Assembly: GCA_015655535.1 (NCBI GenBank)
Contig: JAATEW010000025.1
Coordinates: 1 to 9,613, forward strand
Length of the DNA: 9,613 nucleotides
Direction: 5' to 3'
Origin: Hyphomicrobiales bacterium
GTDB taxonomy: Bacteria; Pseudomonadota; Alphaproteobacteria; Rhizobiales; Beijerinckiaceae
Below are positions 1 to 5,236 of the stretch, in pieces (position 1 is the first letter of the stretch; each line of letters starts with the position of its first letter). A program made the position numbers and the translations under genes. A model generated the notes under the pieces. That model searched no databases. It was not told the origin of the DNA and saw nothing but the letters and a program-made list of their open reading frames with translations.

Positions 1-810
1 GATCAGCGCAAGGTCGTCTTCGAGCAGCGCCGCGAGATGATGGCGCAGGAATCGCTCGAGGAGATGATCGATGACATGCGCCATGGCGTGGTGGAAGATC
101 TCGTCACGAAATATGTCCCGCGCGACGCCTATCCTGAGGCCTGGGACATCGAAGGCCTCGCCAAGGGTATCGACTCCGCCCTCAATCTCGCTTTGCCTTT
201 GGCCGATTGGGCCAAGGAAGAGGGCATCACCGATGACGAAATGCATGCCCGCCTGACGAAGCTCGCGGATGAATCCTATGCGGCGTGGGTCGAGAAAAAT
301 ACGCCGGACCTGATGCGCTATTTCGAAAAGCAGGTAGTCCTGCAAGTGCTCGACCATCTATGGCGCGAACATCTCGTCACCCTCGATCATCTGCGCCAGG
401 TGATCGGTTGGCGCGGTCTCGCGCAGCGCGATCCGCTGAACGAATATAAGTCTGAGGCTTTCGAACTTTTCGACGAATTGATCACGCATCTGCGCGAAGT
501 CACGACGGCGCAATTGACGCATCTCGAAGTGGCCTTCGAGCCGACCGCCAATCCCGGGCCGCCGATGCAAGTCGCGTTGAGCGGCGGGGGATCGGCCGAG
601 TCCGCTTTCGTCGGGGAAGGCGCATTGCCAGCGGCGCGGGATTATGGATCTCAAAACTATCCGCCTCTGACGAGCCAGGATAATGGCGGCGTCGCGACGC
701 TGTCGCGCAATGCCGATGATCCGGCGACCTGGGGTAAGGTCGGCCGCAACGAGCCGTGCCCATGCGGATCGGGCAAGAAGTTCAAACATTGCCACGGCCA
801 GATCGCTTAA
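1..810 (+). CDS. secA: SecA preprotein translocase ATPase, C-terminal part (5' truncated by window)
   Basis: This is the C-terminal 269 residues of SecA, the cytosolic ATPase that drives unfolded preproteins through the SecYEG channel. The frame is open from base 1 and begins DQRKVVFEQRRE, a conserved SecA segment, so the gene starts outside the window. The helical scaffold/wing region follows, with the characteristic stretch LDHLWREHLVTLDHLRQ (about 346-399) and GLAQRDPLNEYKSEAF (about 418-465). A low-complexity linker (about 545-735) leads to a C-terminal SEC-C zinc motif, CPCGSGKKFKHCH, at 757-795, with ligands Cys, Cys, Cys and His. In the family this motif binds zinc and contacts SecB and phospholipids. 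The stop is TAA at 808-810, and a dispersed palindrome begins 2 nt later. The gene looks intact within the window. Identification is secure. Confidence 0.98.
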   Translation, partial: DQRKVVFEQRREMMAQESLEEMIDDMRHGVVEDLVTKYVPRDAYPEAWDIEGLAKGIDSALNLALPLADWAKEEGITDDEMHARLTKLADESYAAWVEKNTPDLMRYFEKQVVLQVLDHLWREHLVTLDHLRQVIGWRGLAQRDPLNEYKSEAFELFDELITHLREVTTAQLTHLEVAFEPTANPGPPMQVALSGGGSAESAFVGEGALPAARDYGSQNYPPLTSQDNGGVATLSRNADDPATWGKVGRNEPCPCGSGKKFKHCHGQIA

Positions 811-812
811 CG

Positions 813-856
813 GCATGATCCTCAGAAGCCTCTACGACTTTTCGGACGAGTCATGC
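813..856. repeat. Dispersed intergenic palindrome, copy 1
   Basis: A 44-nt element is bounded by inverted ends GCATGA (813-818) and TCATGC (851-856) and contains ACTTTTCGG at 837-845. It begins 2 nt after the secA stop. The copy at 8302-8345 has the same length, the same kind of ends and the same ACTTTTCGG arm. Here the matching left inner arm has decayed. It resembles short palindromic repeats scattered between genes in rhizobial genomes. A role in transcript ending or mRNA 3' stability is inferred from its position only. Confidence 0.6.
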
Positions 857-892
857 GTTCCGCAAAGCGGCCAGCGATCTCAAAAGTCGTAG
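832..892. repeat. 11-bp perfect inverted repeat downstream of secA
   Basis: CTACGACTTTT at 832-842 is the exact reverse complement of AAAAGTCGTAG at 882-892, separated by 39 nt. The left arm overlaps the ACTTTT arm of the 44-nt palindrome, so the two foldings exclude each other. GGGCTTTTG follows the right arm, so a long-loop terminator for secA is possible but not convincing. Confidence 0.5.
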
Positions 893-919
893 GGCTTTTG
901 ACCTAGAATGCAGAACCGC

Positions 920-1012
920 TTGCCCGTGTGCTCGCGCACAGCGAACGCTCCCGTCACCGATTAGCTTCTCCTCATCGCCGAACAACATCCCCGGCGAACA
1001 TTCTGAGGAGAG
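920..1012 (+). promoter_or_regulatory. Leader of small exported-protein gene 1, with RBS-pairing block
   Basis: The segment holds TTGCC (920-924), the inverted repeat GTGTG/CGCAC (926-930/935-939, one T-G pair, 4-nt spacer CTCG), the block TCTCCTCATCG (967-977) and the ribosome-binding site GAGGAGAG (1005-1012). TCTCCTCA (967-974) is the exact complement of TGAGGAGA (1004-1011), and TCGCC (975-979) pairs with GGCGA (993-997). The RNA could therefore fold into one hairpin that buries the ribosome-binding site. The same arrangement recurs at 1605-1702. I did not find a convincing -35/-10 pair; TAGAAT at 904-909 is a possible -10. Confidence 0.5.
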
Positions 1013-1017
1013 ATACG

Positions 1018-1290
1018 ATGATCAATTTCCGCAAAACCCTTGCCGTTACCCTCGCCGTCGCCGCCCTCGGCACGGGCATTGCCGCCACCTCCACTCCGGC
1101 TTCGGCTTGGGGCTATCACCCCTTCGGTTGGGGCCTTGCCGGCGCCGCCGCCGCGACCGGCCTCGCGATCGCCGCGACCTCCGCTGCCGCGAACCCTTAC
1201 TATGGTTATGGCTACGGCTATGGCTGCTATCGTCAGCCGGTTGTCGACGTCTATGGCAACTACATTGGCCATACGCGCGTCTGCCGCTAA
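1018..1290 (+). CDS. Small exported Gly/Tyr-rich protein (hypothetical)
   Basis: A 90-residue protein of unknown function. I chose ATG 1018 because a strong ribosome-binding site (GAGGAG, 1005-1010) lies 7 nt upstream and because this start gives a textbook Sec signal peptide: Arg5 and Lys6, a hydrophobic core at about 8-22, and an Ala-Ser-Ala site at 28-30 before Trp31. The predicted mature part is about 60 residues. It has an Ala-rich middle (42-59), a Tyr-Gly repeat (61-69), Cys70, the segment VDVYGNYIGHTRVCR, and Cys89 next to the C-terminal Arg. With only two cysteines after export, a disulfide is possible. The N-terminal 20 residues align without gaps with the neighbour at 1707-1880 (shared M, F4, V14, A16, L17, G18, G20), and both end in a hydrophobic residue-Cys-Arg. 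I infer a paralogous pair. Small Gly/Tyr-rich exported proteins of this style are common in Rhizobiales, but I know no assigned function. Confidence 0.85.
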   Translation: MINFRKTLAVTLAVAALGTGIAATSTPASAWGYHPFGWGLAGAAAATGLAIAATSAAANPYYGYGYGYGCYRQPVVDVYGNYIGHTRVCR

Positions 1291-1346
1291 TTCGCCGCTG
1301 ATTTGAGACGTTGCCGCCGGGGACTCTCCCTCCGACAGCGCCAGTC

Positions 1347-1381
1347 GAGGCCTCCGGGACCGCAAAGGTTCCGGAGGTCTT
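1347..1381 (+). terminator. Terminator-like hairpin after small exported-protein gene 1
   Basis: CCTCCGGGACC (1351-1361) pairs with GGTTCCGGAGG (1367-1377) with one G-T pair around the loop GCAAA. The stem extends outward by four more pairs, two of them wobble. The following TCGGCGTTTG has only a short T run, so this is a weak-tailed intrinsic terminator. It begins 57 nt after the stop codon, much as in the second cassette. Confidence 0.65.
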
Positions 1382-1384
1382 CGG

Positions 1385-1604
1385 CGTTTGAAAGCATATG
1401 CCAATAAATGCTCTGGAGCGGGGGGCCTTCACAAAGAACGATTCAGTGTTTCTTAAGTTCTTTTAATCGCATCGGATTGATCCGGAGACCGCTTCGCACT
1501 TTTCGGTCCGATGCTCTAGCTCCGGCTTTCGATGAAGCGCTTACGCAAAAGCGCGTAGGTAATTTCGCCGTGCCGAAGATCTGAAAAATCGACCGATCGT
1601 TAAA
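1385..1604. other. Gene-free stretch between the two small-gene cassettes
   Basis: Together with the flanking leader and 3' region, about 416 bases lie between the two small genes. This part holds a dispersed palindrome copy (1469-1514) and an AT-rich inverted repeat, AAAGAAC (1433-1439) with GTTCTTT (1457-1463). I see no gene. A short minus-strand open frame at 1443-1625 crosses the palindrome and the next leader and has no family features. TTAAAT at 1600-1605 could be a -10 element for the next gene, but there is no good -35 partner. Confidence 0.5.
1469..1514. repeat. Dispersed intergenic palindrome, copy 2
   Basis: A 46-nt element has 8-bp perfect inverted ends GCATCGGA (1469-1476) and TCCGATGC (1507-1514), with ACTTTTCGG at 1498-1506 directly inside the right end. 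It shares the ACTTTTCGG arm, size and GCAT...ATGC-type ends with the elements at 813-856 and 8302-8345. It lies in the open spacer rather than directly after a stop codon. Confidence 0.6.
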
Positions 1605-1702
1605 TTGCCGCGTGTGGCCGCACACAGAAGGCTCACCAAGCCAAGGCTACAGTCTCCTCATCGAGTTTTGCACGGCTGCCGTGCGCAAGGCGAAGAGGAG
1701 AG
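1605..1702 (+). promoter_or_regulatory. Leader of small exported-protein gene 2, with RBS-pairing block
   Basis: This mirrors the leader at 920-1012. It has TTGCC (1605-1609), the perfect inverted repeat GTGTG/CACAC (1612-1616/1621-1625, spacer GCCG), TCTCCTCATCG (1653-1663) and the ribosome-binding site GAGGAGAG (1695-1702). TCTCCTC (1653-1659) is complementary to GAGGAGA (1695-1701). Between them GCACGG (1670-1675) pairs with CCGTGC (1679-1684) around a 3-nt loop. Inverted repeat to block is 41 nt in both leaders. The sequence between these shared parts differs strongly, which points to selection on the shared pieces. Translational control is inferred. Confidence 0.5.
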
Positions 1703-1706
1703 GGAC

Positions 1707-1880
1707 ATGAATGAGTTTCATCAATCTTTCATTGCTTTGTTTGTTGTCGTCGCGCTCGGCGCCGGCTTTTGCGCGGTCGCACCGTCTAGCTGGACGCAAC
1801 CCCTGACGGCCGTCACCACTGCGGCGGCCGAAGCGGCGACGACCGAAAGCGGCATCTGCCATCTTGGCATTTGCCGCTGA
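1707..1880 (+). CDS. Small exported or membrane-anchored Cys-containing peptide (hypothetical)
   Basis: A 57-residue peptide of unknown function. ATG 1707 is chosen because GAGGAG (1695-1700) lies 6 nt upstream and because it places a hydrophobic segment (about 8-25) at the N-terminus. The first 20 residues align without gaps with those of the protein at 1018-1290 (shared M, F4, V14, A16, L17, G18, G20). The N-terminus lacks Arg/Lys, and no clean Ala-X-Ala site without a following proline is visible, so it may remain anchored as a signal-anchor rather than be cleaved. The rest is Thr/Ala-rich and ends GICHLGICR, with Cys51 and Cys56 in a CX4C spacing and the same Cys-Arg end as its neighbour. 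The Tyr/Gly-rich middle of the neighbour is absent. I read it as a shortened paralogue, each copy having its own leader and terminator. Confidence 0.7.
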   Translation: MNEFHQSFIALFVVVALGAGFCAVAPSSWTQPLTAVTTAAAEAATTESGICHLGICR

Positions 1881-1894
1881 GTTTTAGAGCTTCA

Positions 1895-1921
1895 TTTCGC
1901 CGATTTTCCCCAACGGCGAAA
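1895..1921 (+). other. 3' UTR hairpin upstream of terminator
   Basis: TTTCGCCG (1895-1902) pairs perfectly with CGGCGAAA (1914-1921) around an 11-nt loop, 14 nt after the stop codon. A second, terminator-like hairpin starts 10 nt later, so the short mRNA would end in two stacked hairpins. A stabilising role is inferred. Confidence 0.5.
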
Positions 1922-1931
1922 GGAAAGGCGG

Positions 1932-1972
1932 CAGCCTCCGGAGCGACCCCCCTCCGGAGGCTGTTGGCTTTT
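1932..1972 (+). terminator. Intrinsic terminator after small exported-protein gene 2
   Basis: CAGCCTCCGGAG (1932-1943) and CTCCGGAGGCTG (1952-1963) form a perfect 12-bp stem with an 8-nt loop, followed by TTGGCTTTTC. The stem core CCTCCGG/CCGGAGG is the same as in the hairpin at 1347-1381. It should end the short transcript before the gene at 2054. Confidence 0.8.
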
Positions 1973-2053
1973 CTGCTTCCACTCATAAAAGCAAGCTTCG
2001 CTCTTTGCGCCAATCCAGGCGCAAGATAGACTTGCGTGAGGCTCGGGCGGCGA

Positions 2054-2389
2054 ATGACGATGAATCCCTGGATCGGACTTGCTCTCTTCCTCGCACTCTA
2101 TTTTCTGATTCCGATTCTGTTCGGCATACGCGGCGCTTTGATCTCCTTCCTCCTGCCGCCGCTTGGTTTCTTCCTGTTCGGTTTCTACATGCTCATGCAG
2201 GATCCGAATTTCGGCACGCGTATTTCCGGCTTCGAGGCGGTCTATATCCTTTTCACGGGCGCCTTCGGCGGCCCTTTTCTCTTCGTCTTCTGTCTTTGGG
2301 TCGTGGCTTTCCCGGTCGCGGCTTTGGGCCTTTGGTTCAATGGGCGAAGGAAGAAACTGCAATGGGCCGAGACGCGGCAAAAAATTTGA
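2054..2389 (+). CDS. Small multi-pass membrane protein (hypothetical)
   Basis: A 111-residue, strongly hydrophobic protein that I do not recognise. Membrane segments are visible at about 6-24, 27-49 (with a Pro-Pro in the middle) and 63-94, the last long enough for one or two passes. The C-terminus NGRRKKLQWAETRQKI is basic and probably cytosolic. Start choice is uncertain. ATG 2054 and ATG 2060 are in frame, and GTG 2036 would add six residues, but no good ribosome-binding site precedes any of them. A small hairpin, CGCAAG/CTTGCG (2020-2025/2031-2036), sits just upstream. The gene ends 32 nt before priA on the same strand and may be co-transcribed with it. The composition supports a real membrane protein. 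Confidence 0.65.
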   Translation: MTMNPWIGLALFLALYFLIPILFGIRGALISFLLPPLGFFLFGFYMLMQDPNFGTRISGFEAVYILFTGAFGGPFLFVFCLWVVAFPVAALGLWFNGRRKKLQWAETRQKI

Positions 2390-2421
2390 TCCGCTCGTTC
2401 GAAACATGATCTAACCTCGCC

Positions 2422-4668
2422 ATGAGCGGCAAGGGCAAGGCGATGCGGGCGGAGGCGGGCGAGGTGGTCGCCGATGTCCTCGTGCCGGTCGCGATCGACA
2501 TGCTTTATACCTATCGCATCCCGCCGCATCTCGACGTGGCGCCAGGCGATGTCGTCGACGTGCCGCTTGGCACGAAGCAAACCGTCGGTGTCGTCTGGCA
2601 GATTCGCAAAGGCGCCGGCGCCAATCTGAAAAACATCGAATCGCTTTTCGATATCGCGCCGTTGCGTGGCAACCTTAGACACTTTGTCGATTGGGTGGCG
2701 CGCTGGACCTTGAGCCCGCGCGGGATGGTTTTGCGCATGGCGATCGGGGCTGCCTTTCAAGCGGGCCCCGAGAAAGTCCGCGTGGGCGTGCGGCTCGTGG
2801 GTCCGCCGCCGCAACGTCTGACAGCCGCGCGGGTCCGAGTCATCGCGGCGGCCGAGGGCGGCCTCGCATTCTTAAAATCGGCCTTGGCCGAGGCGGCGGC
2901 CTGCTCCACGGGCGTGATCGATTCGCTGGTCGATGAAGGCACGCTGGAAACGATTGCGCTGCCGCCCGATCCTGTGGCGCTTCCCTGCGATCCGGCTTAT
3001 GCGCCGCCGCGTCTTGAAACCGCGCAAAGGGCGGCGGCGGACAAACTCGCTGCCGCCGTCAAAGACAAAGTGTTTTCCGTTACTTTGCTCGAAGGCGTGA
3101 CGGGTTCCGGCAAGACGGAAGTCTATTTCGAAGCCATAGCGGCGGCTTTGACGGAAGGCCGGCAGGCCTTGATCTTGATGCCGGAAATCGCACTCACCGC
3201 GCAATTCCTCAACCGGTTCGAGGCCCGCTTTGGCGCGCGTCCGGCGGAATGGCATTCGGGCGTGCCGTCGCGCAAGCGCGCCCGCATCTGGGCCGGCGTC
3301 GCCGAAGGCGAGGTCAAGGTCGTGGCGGGCGCGCGCTCGGCCTTGTTTCTGCCCTTCAACGACCTCGCGGCCATCATCGTCGATGAGGAGCATGAGGCGG
3401 CCTACAAACAGGACGACGGCGTCACCTATCACGCGCGCGACATGGCGGTGGTGCGCGGCCAGATCGAGAAGGCCGCCGTCATATTGGCCTCCGCGACGCC
3501 TTCAATCGAGACGCGCGTCAATGCCGAGCAGGGCCGCTACCGGCATCTCACCCTGAAGTCGCGTTACGCCAGCCGCGCCATGCCGGAGATCGCGGCCGTC
3601 GATCTGCGTAAAGAAGCAGCGCCGCGCGGCAAATGGATTTCGCCGCGTCTCGCCCATGCGGTCGAGGAAACCTTGGCGCGTGGTGAACAGACGCTCTTGT
3701 TTCTGAACCGGCGCGGCTATGCGCCGCTCACTTTGTGCCGGGCCTGCGGCCATCGCTTTCAATGCCCGAATTGCACGGCCTGGCTCGTCGATCATCGTTT
3801 TCGCAAGGCGCTGGTCTGCCATCATTGCGGCCATGTCGAGCGGCGGCCGGATCAATGCCCCGAATGCGAGGCGGTCGATTCGCTCACCGCCTGCGGCCCC
3901 GGTATCGAGCGGCTCGCCGAAGAAGTGGCGGAGCTTTTTCCCGACGCGCGGATACTTGTTCTATCTTCGGATTTTCCTGGTGGCACGGAACGGCTGCGGC
4001 GCGAACTCGAAGACATTGCAGCGGGGGGCTGCGATATCGTGATCGGCACGCAGCTCGTAGCGAAAGGCCATCATTTTCCGCAATTGACGCTGGTCGGCGT
4101 GATCGATGCCGATATCGGCCTTTCGACCGGCGATCCGCGCGCGGCGGAGCGTACCTTTCAATTGCTGCAACAGGTCACGGGCCGCGCCGGACGAGCGGAG
4201 CGACCGGGCCGTGCTTTGGTCCAGACCTGGCAGCCGGAGCATCCAGTGATCCGCGCGCTGATTTCAGGCGATGCGGCGCGTTTCTATGCGGAAGAAACCG
4301 AGCAGAGGCGGCGTGGCGGTCTGCCACCTTTCGGGCGGCTCGCGGCGCTGATCGTCTCAGGAAAAGACCGCGTGTCGGTCGAGACTCATGCGCGGGCGCT
4401 TGTCTTCGCCGCCTATGATCTTGCCCGCAAAAACGAATGGCCGCTGGCGCCCGTGGGCGGGCTGCCGGATGAAAAAGACATCGTGCTTCTGGGGCCGGCG
4501 GAGGCGCCGATCGCCGTCATTCGCGGCAGGCACCGGTTTAGGCTTTTGGTACGATCGCCGAAAAGCGTCGATCTTCAGGGATTCTTGCGCGCGCTTCTGA
4601 GGGCCGGACCGCCGGAGCGCGGCGGCGTGCGCGTCGCCGTCGATGTCGATCCGCAGAGCTTTTTATAA
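2422..4668 (+). CDS. priA: Primosomal protein N' (replication restart helicase PriA)
   Basis: PriA is the 3'-5' superfamily 2 helicase that recognises stalled forks and D-loops and reloads the replicative helicase. The 748-residue length fits the family (about 730 in E. coli). The N-terminal DNA-binding region starts VADVLVPVAIDMLYTYRIP (about 16-34). Helicase motifs appear in order: Walker A GVTGSGKT (225-232), MPEIALTAQ, Walker B DEEH (321-324), SATPSIET, LLFLNRRGYAPL, GTQLVAKGHHFP and QVTGRAGRA. The zinc-binding insertion has all eight expected cysteines (439, 442, 448, 451, 466, 469, 479, 482) as four CXXC pairs. ATG 2422 lacks a clear ribosome-binding site. ATG 2443 (residue 8) is an alternative that would remove a short basic leader. 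The gene is intact, and long open frames on the other strand are GC-driven shadows. Confidence 0.97.
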   Translation: MSGKGKAMRAEAGEVVADVLVPVAIDMLYTYRIPPHLDVAPGDVVDVPLGTKQTVGVVWQIRKGAGANLKNIESLFDIAPLRGNLRHFVDWVARWTLSPRGMVLRMAIGAAFQAGPEKVRVGVRLVGPPPQRLTAARVRVIAAAEGGLAFLKSALAEAAACSTGVIDSLVDEGTLETIALPPDPVALPCDPAYAPPRLETAQRAAADKLAAAVKDKVFSVTLLEGVTGSGKTEVYFEAIAAALTEGRQALILMPEIALTAQFLNRFEARFGARPAEWHSGVPSRKRARIWAGVAEGEVKVVAGARSALFLPFNDLAAIIVDEEHEAAYKQDDGVTYHARDMAVVRGQIEKAAVILASATPSIETRVNAEQGRYRHLTLKSRYASRAMPEIAAVDLRKEAAPRGKWISPRLAHAVEETLARGEQTLLFLNRRGYAPLTLCRACGHRFQCPNCTAWLVDHRFRKALVCHHCGHVERRPDQCPECEAVDSLTACGPGIERLAEEVAELFPDARILVLSSDFPGGTERLRRELEDIAAGGCDIVIGTQLVAKGHHFPQLTLVGVIDADIGLSTGDPRAAERTFQLLQQVTGRAGRAERPGRALVQTWQPEHPVIRALISGDAARFYAEETEQRRRGGLPPFGRLAALIVSGKDRVSVETHARALVFAAYDLARKNEWPLAPVGGLPDEKDIVLLGPAEAPIAVIRGRHRFRLLVRSPKSVDLQGFLRALLRAGPPERGGVRVAVDVDPQSFL

Positions 4669-4843
4669 GCGATTCGGAATGGCCCCTTGGCCGGCGCCGA
4701 ATGATGCAGGTCGATCGCAGGTGACTGCTGGTCCGACGGCGATTGAGGAATGATGGCAGGCGGTAGTCCGCAATTTGAAATTAAGCTTCCGAAAGCGTTT
4801 GGTCCTGATGCGACGGAAGACCTCGCGCACTCAACAGCGCAGT
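4669..4843. other. Intergenic spacer between convergent genes, weak hairpin after priA
   Basis: ATTCGG (4672-4677) pairs with CCGAAT (4697-4702), and GGCC/GGCC (4681-4684/4689-4692) can form inside it. There is no T tract, so it is at best a weak terminator for priA. I see no gene in this spacer. Confidence 0.35.
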
Positions 4844-5179
4844 TCAAGAATTCCGCAGCAATTTTCGAAAGTTGACTAGGCCGAATATTGCGCCCAAGCC
4901 AAAAAGTAAGCCCCAAGCCATAAAGATGTATGGCCATGCATTCCAGGGGTCGCCAACCAAGCCCTCATTTTTTGGAGGATAGCCAAGGGTTATTGTCGTT
5001 AGGATGGAGAAAACAACGCCGATTAACGAGCGCCCCAATATGCCTGTTGAGTCCGGTTCGGCATGAACGAAACCGAATAGAAACCCTCCGGTGGGCACAG
5101 CGGCGGCGCCGCTCGACAAAACAAGCCAAACTAGGGAGCCTATCACCGACAGCCATTCTCTTTTTGAAAGGGAGTGCAT
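4844..5179 (-). CDS. Small membrane protein (hypothetical), accessory-looking
   Basis: I do not recognise this 111-residue protein. Hydrophobic segments are visible at about 10-28, 48-64 and 82-101, with a short FLFGFV stretch between the first two. The N-terminus MHSLSKREW is polar and basic, and the C-terminus ends NFRKLLRNS. ATG 5179 is preferred; an in-frame GTG at 5185 would add two residues, and neither has a strong ribosome-binding site. The DNA here is visibly richer in A and T (roughly half GC by eye) than the flanking priA and mtaB genes. The gene begins 57 nt after the mtaB stop on the same strand, so it could be the last gene of a dapF-mtaB transcript. The base composition suggests later acquisition or a weakly constrained gene. 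Membrane-like composition makes a chance open frame less likely. Confidence 0.6.
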   Translation of the reverse strand: MHSLSKREWLSVIGSLVWLVLSSGAAAVPTGGFLFGFVHAEPDSTGILGRSLIGVVFSILTTITLGYPPKNEGLVGDPWNAWPYIFMAWGLLFGLGAIFGLVNFRKLLRNS

Positions 5180-5236
5180 TCTCACGAACCTAACAGAACT
5201 CAGGTACCTATCTGCCTTCGGCCAAAAGTGACCATC

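Noticed and set aside
358..816. 152-codon minus-strand open frame inside secA
   Set aside because: It lies opposite a conserved gene, has no domain features and is explained by high-GC codon bias.
928..1017. Upstream in-frame ATG that would lengthen small exported-protein gene 1 by 30 residues
   Set aside because: No ribosome-binding site, it buries the signal peptide, and it lies within the leader block shared with the second cassette.
1443..1625. 60-codon minus-strand open frame in the spacer
   Set aside because: It crosses the dispersed palindrome and the leader of the next gene, with no signal or family motif and no good start signal.
1630..1648. Switch-like set GGCT/AGCC/GGCT in the second leader
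   Set aside because: Only 4-bp pairings and not present in the first leader, so it is likely chance.
1605..1706. Upstream extension of small exported-protein gene 2
   Set aside because: The extension would translate the shared leader. GAGGAG at 1695-1700 points to ATG 1707.
2384..2412. Possible fourth copy of the dispersed palindrome before priA
   Set aside because: It has GATC-type ends and TTCGAA but lacks ACTTTTCGG and proper inverted arms.
2242..2814. 190-codon minus-strand open frame across the membrane gene and priA
   Set aside because: Arg/His-rich product typical of antisense frames in GC-rich DNA; it overlaps two better genes.
3735..4418. 227-codon plus-strand open frame inside priA in another frame
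   Set aside because: Shadow of priA; the product is Arg/Ala/Gly-rich with no coherent domain.
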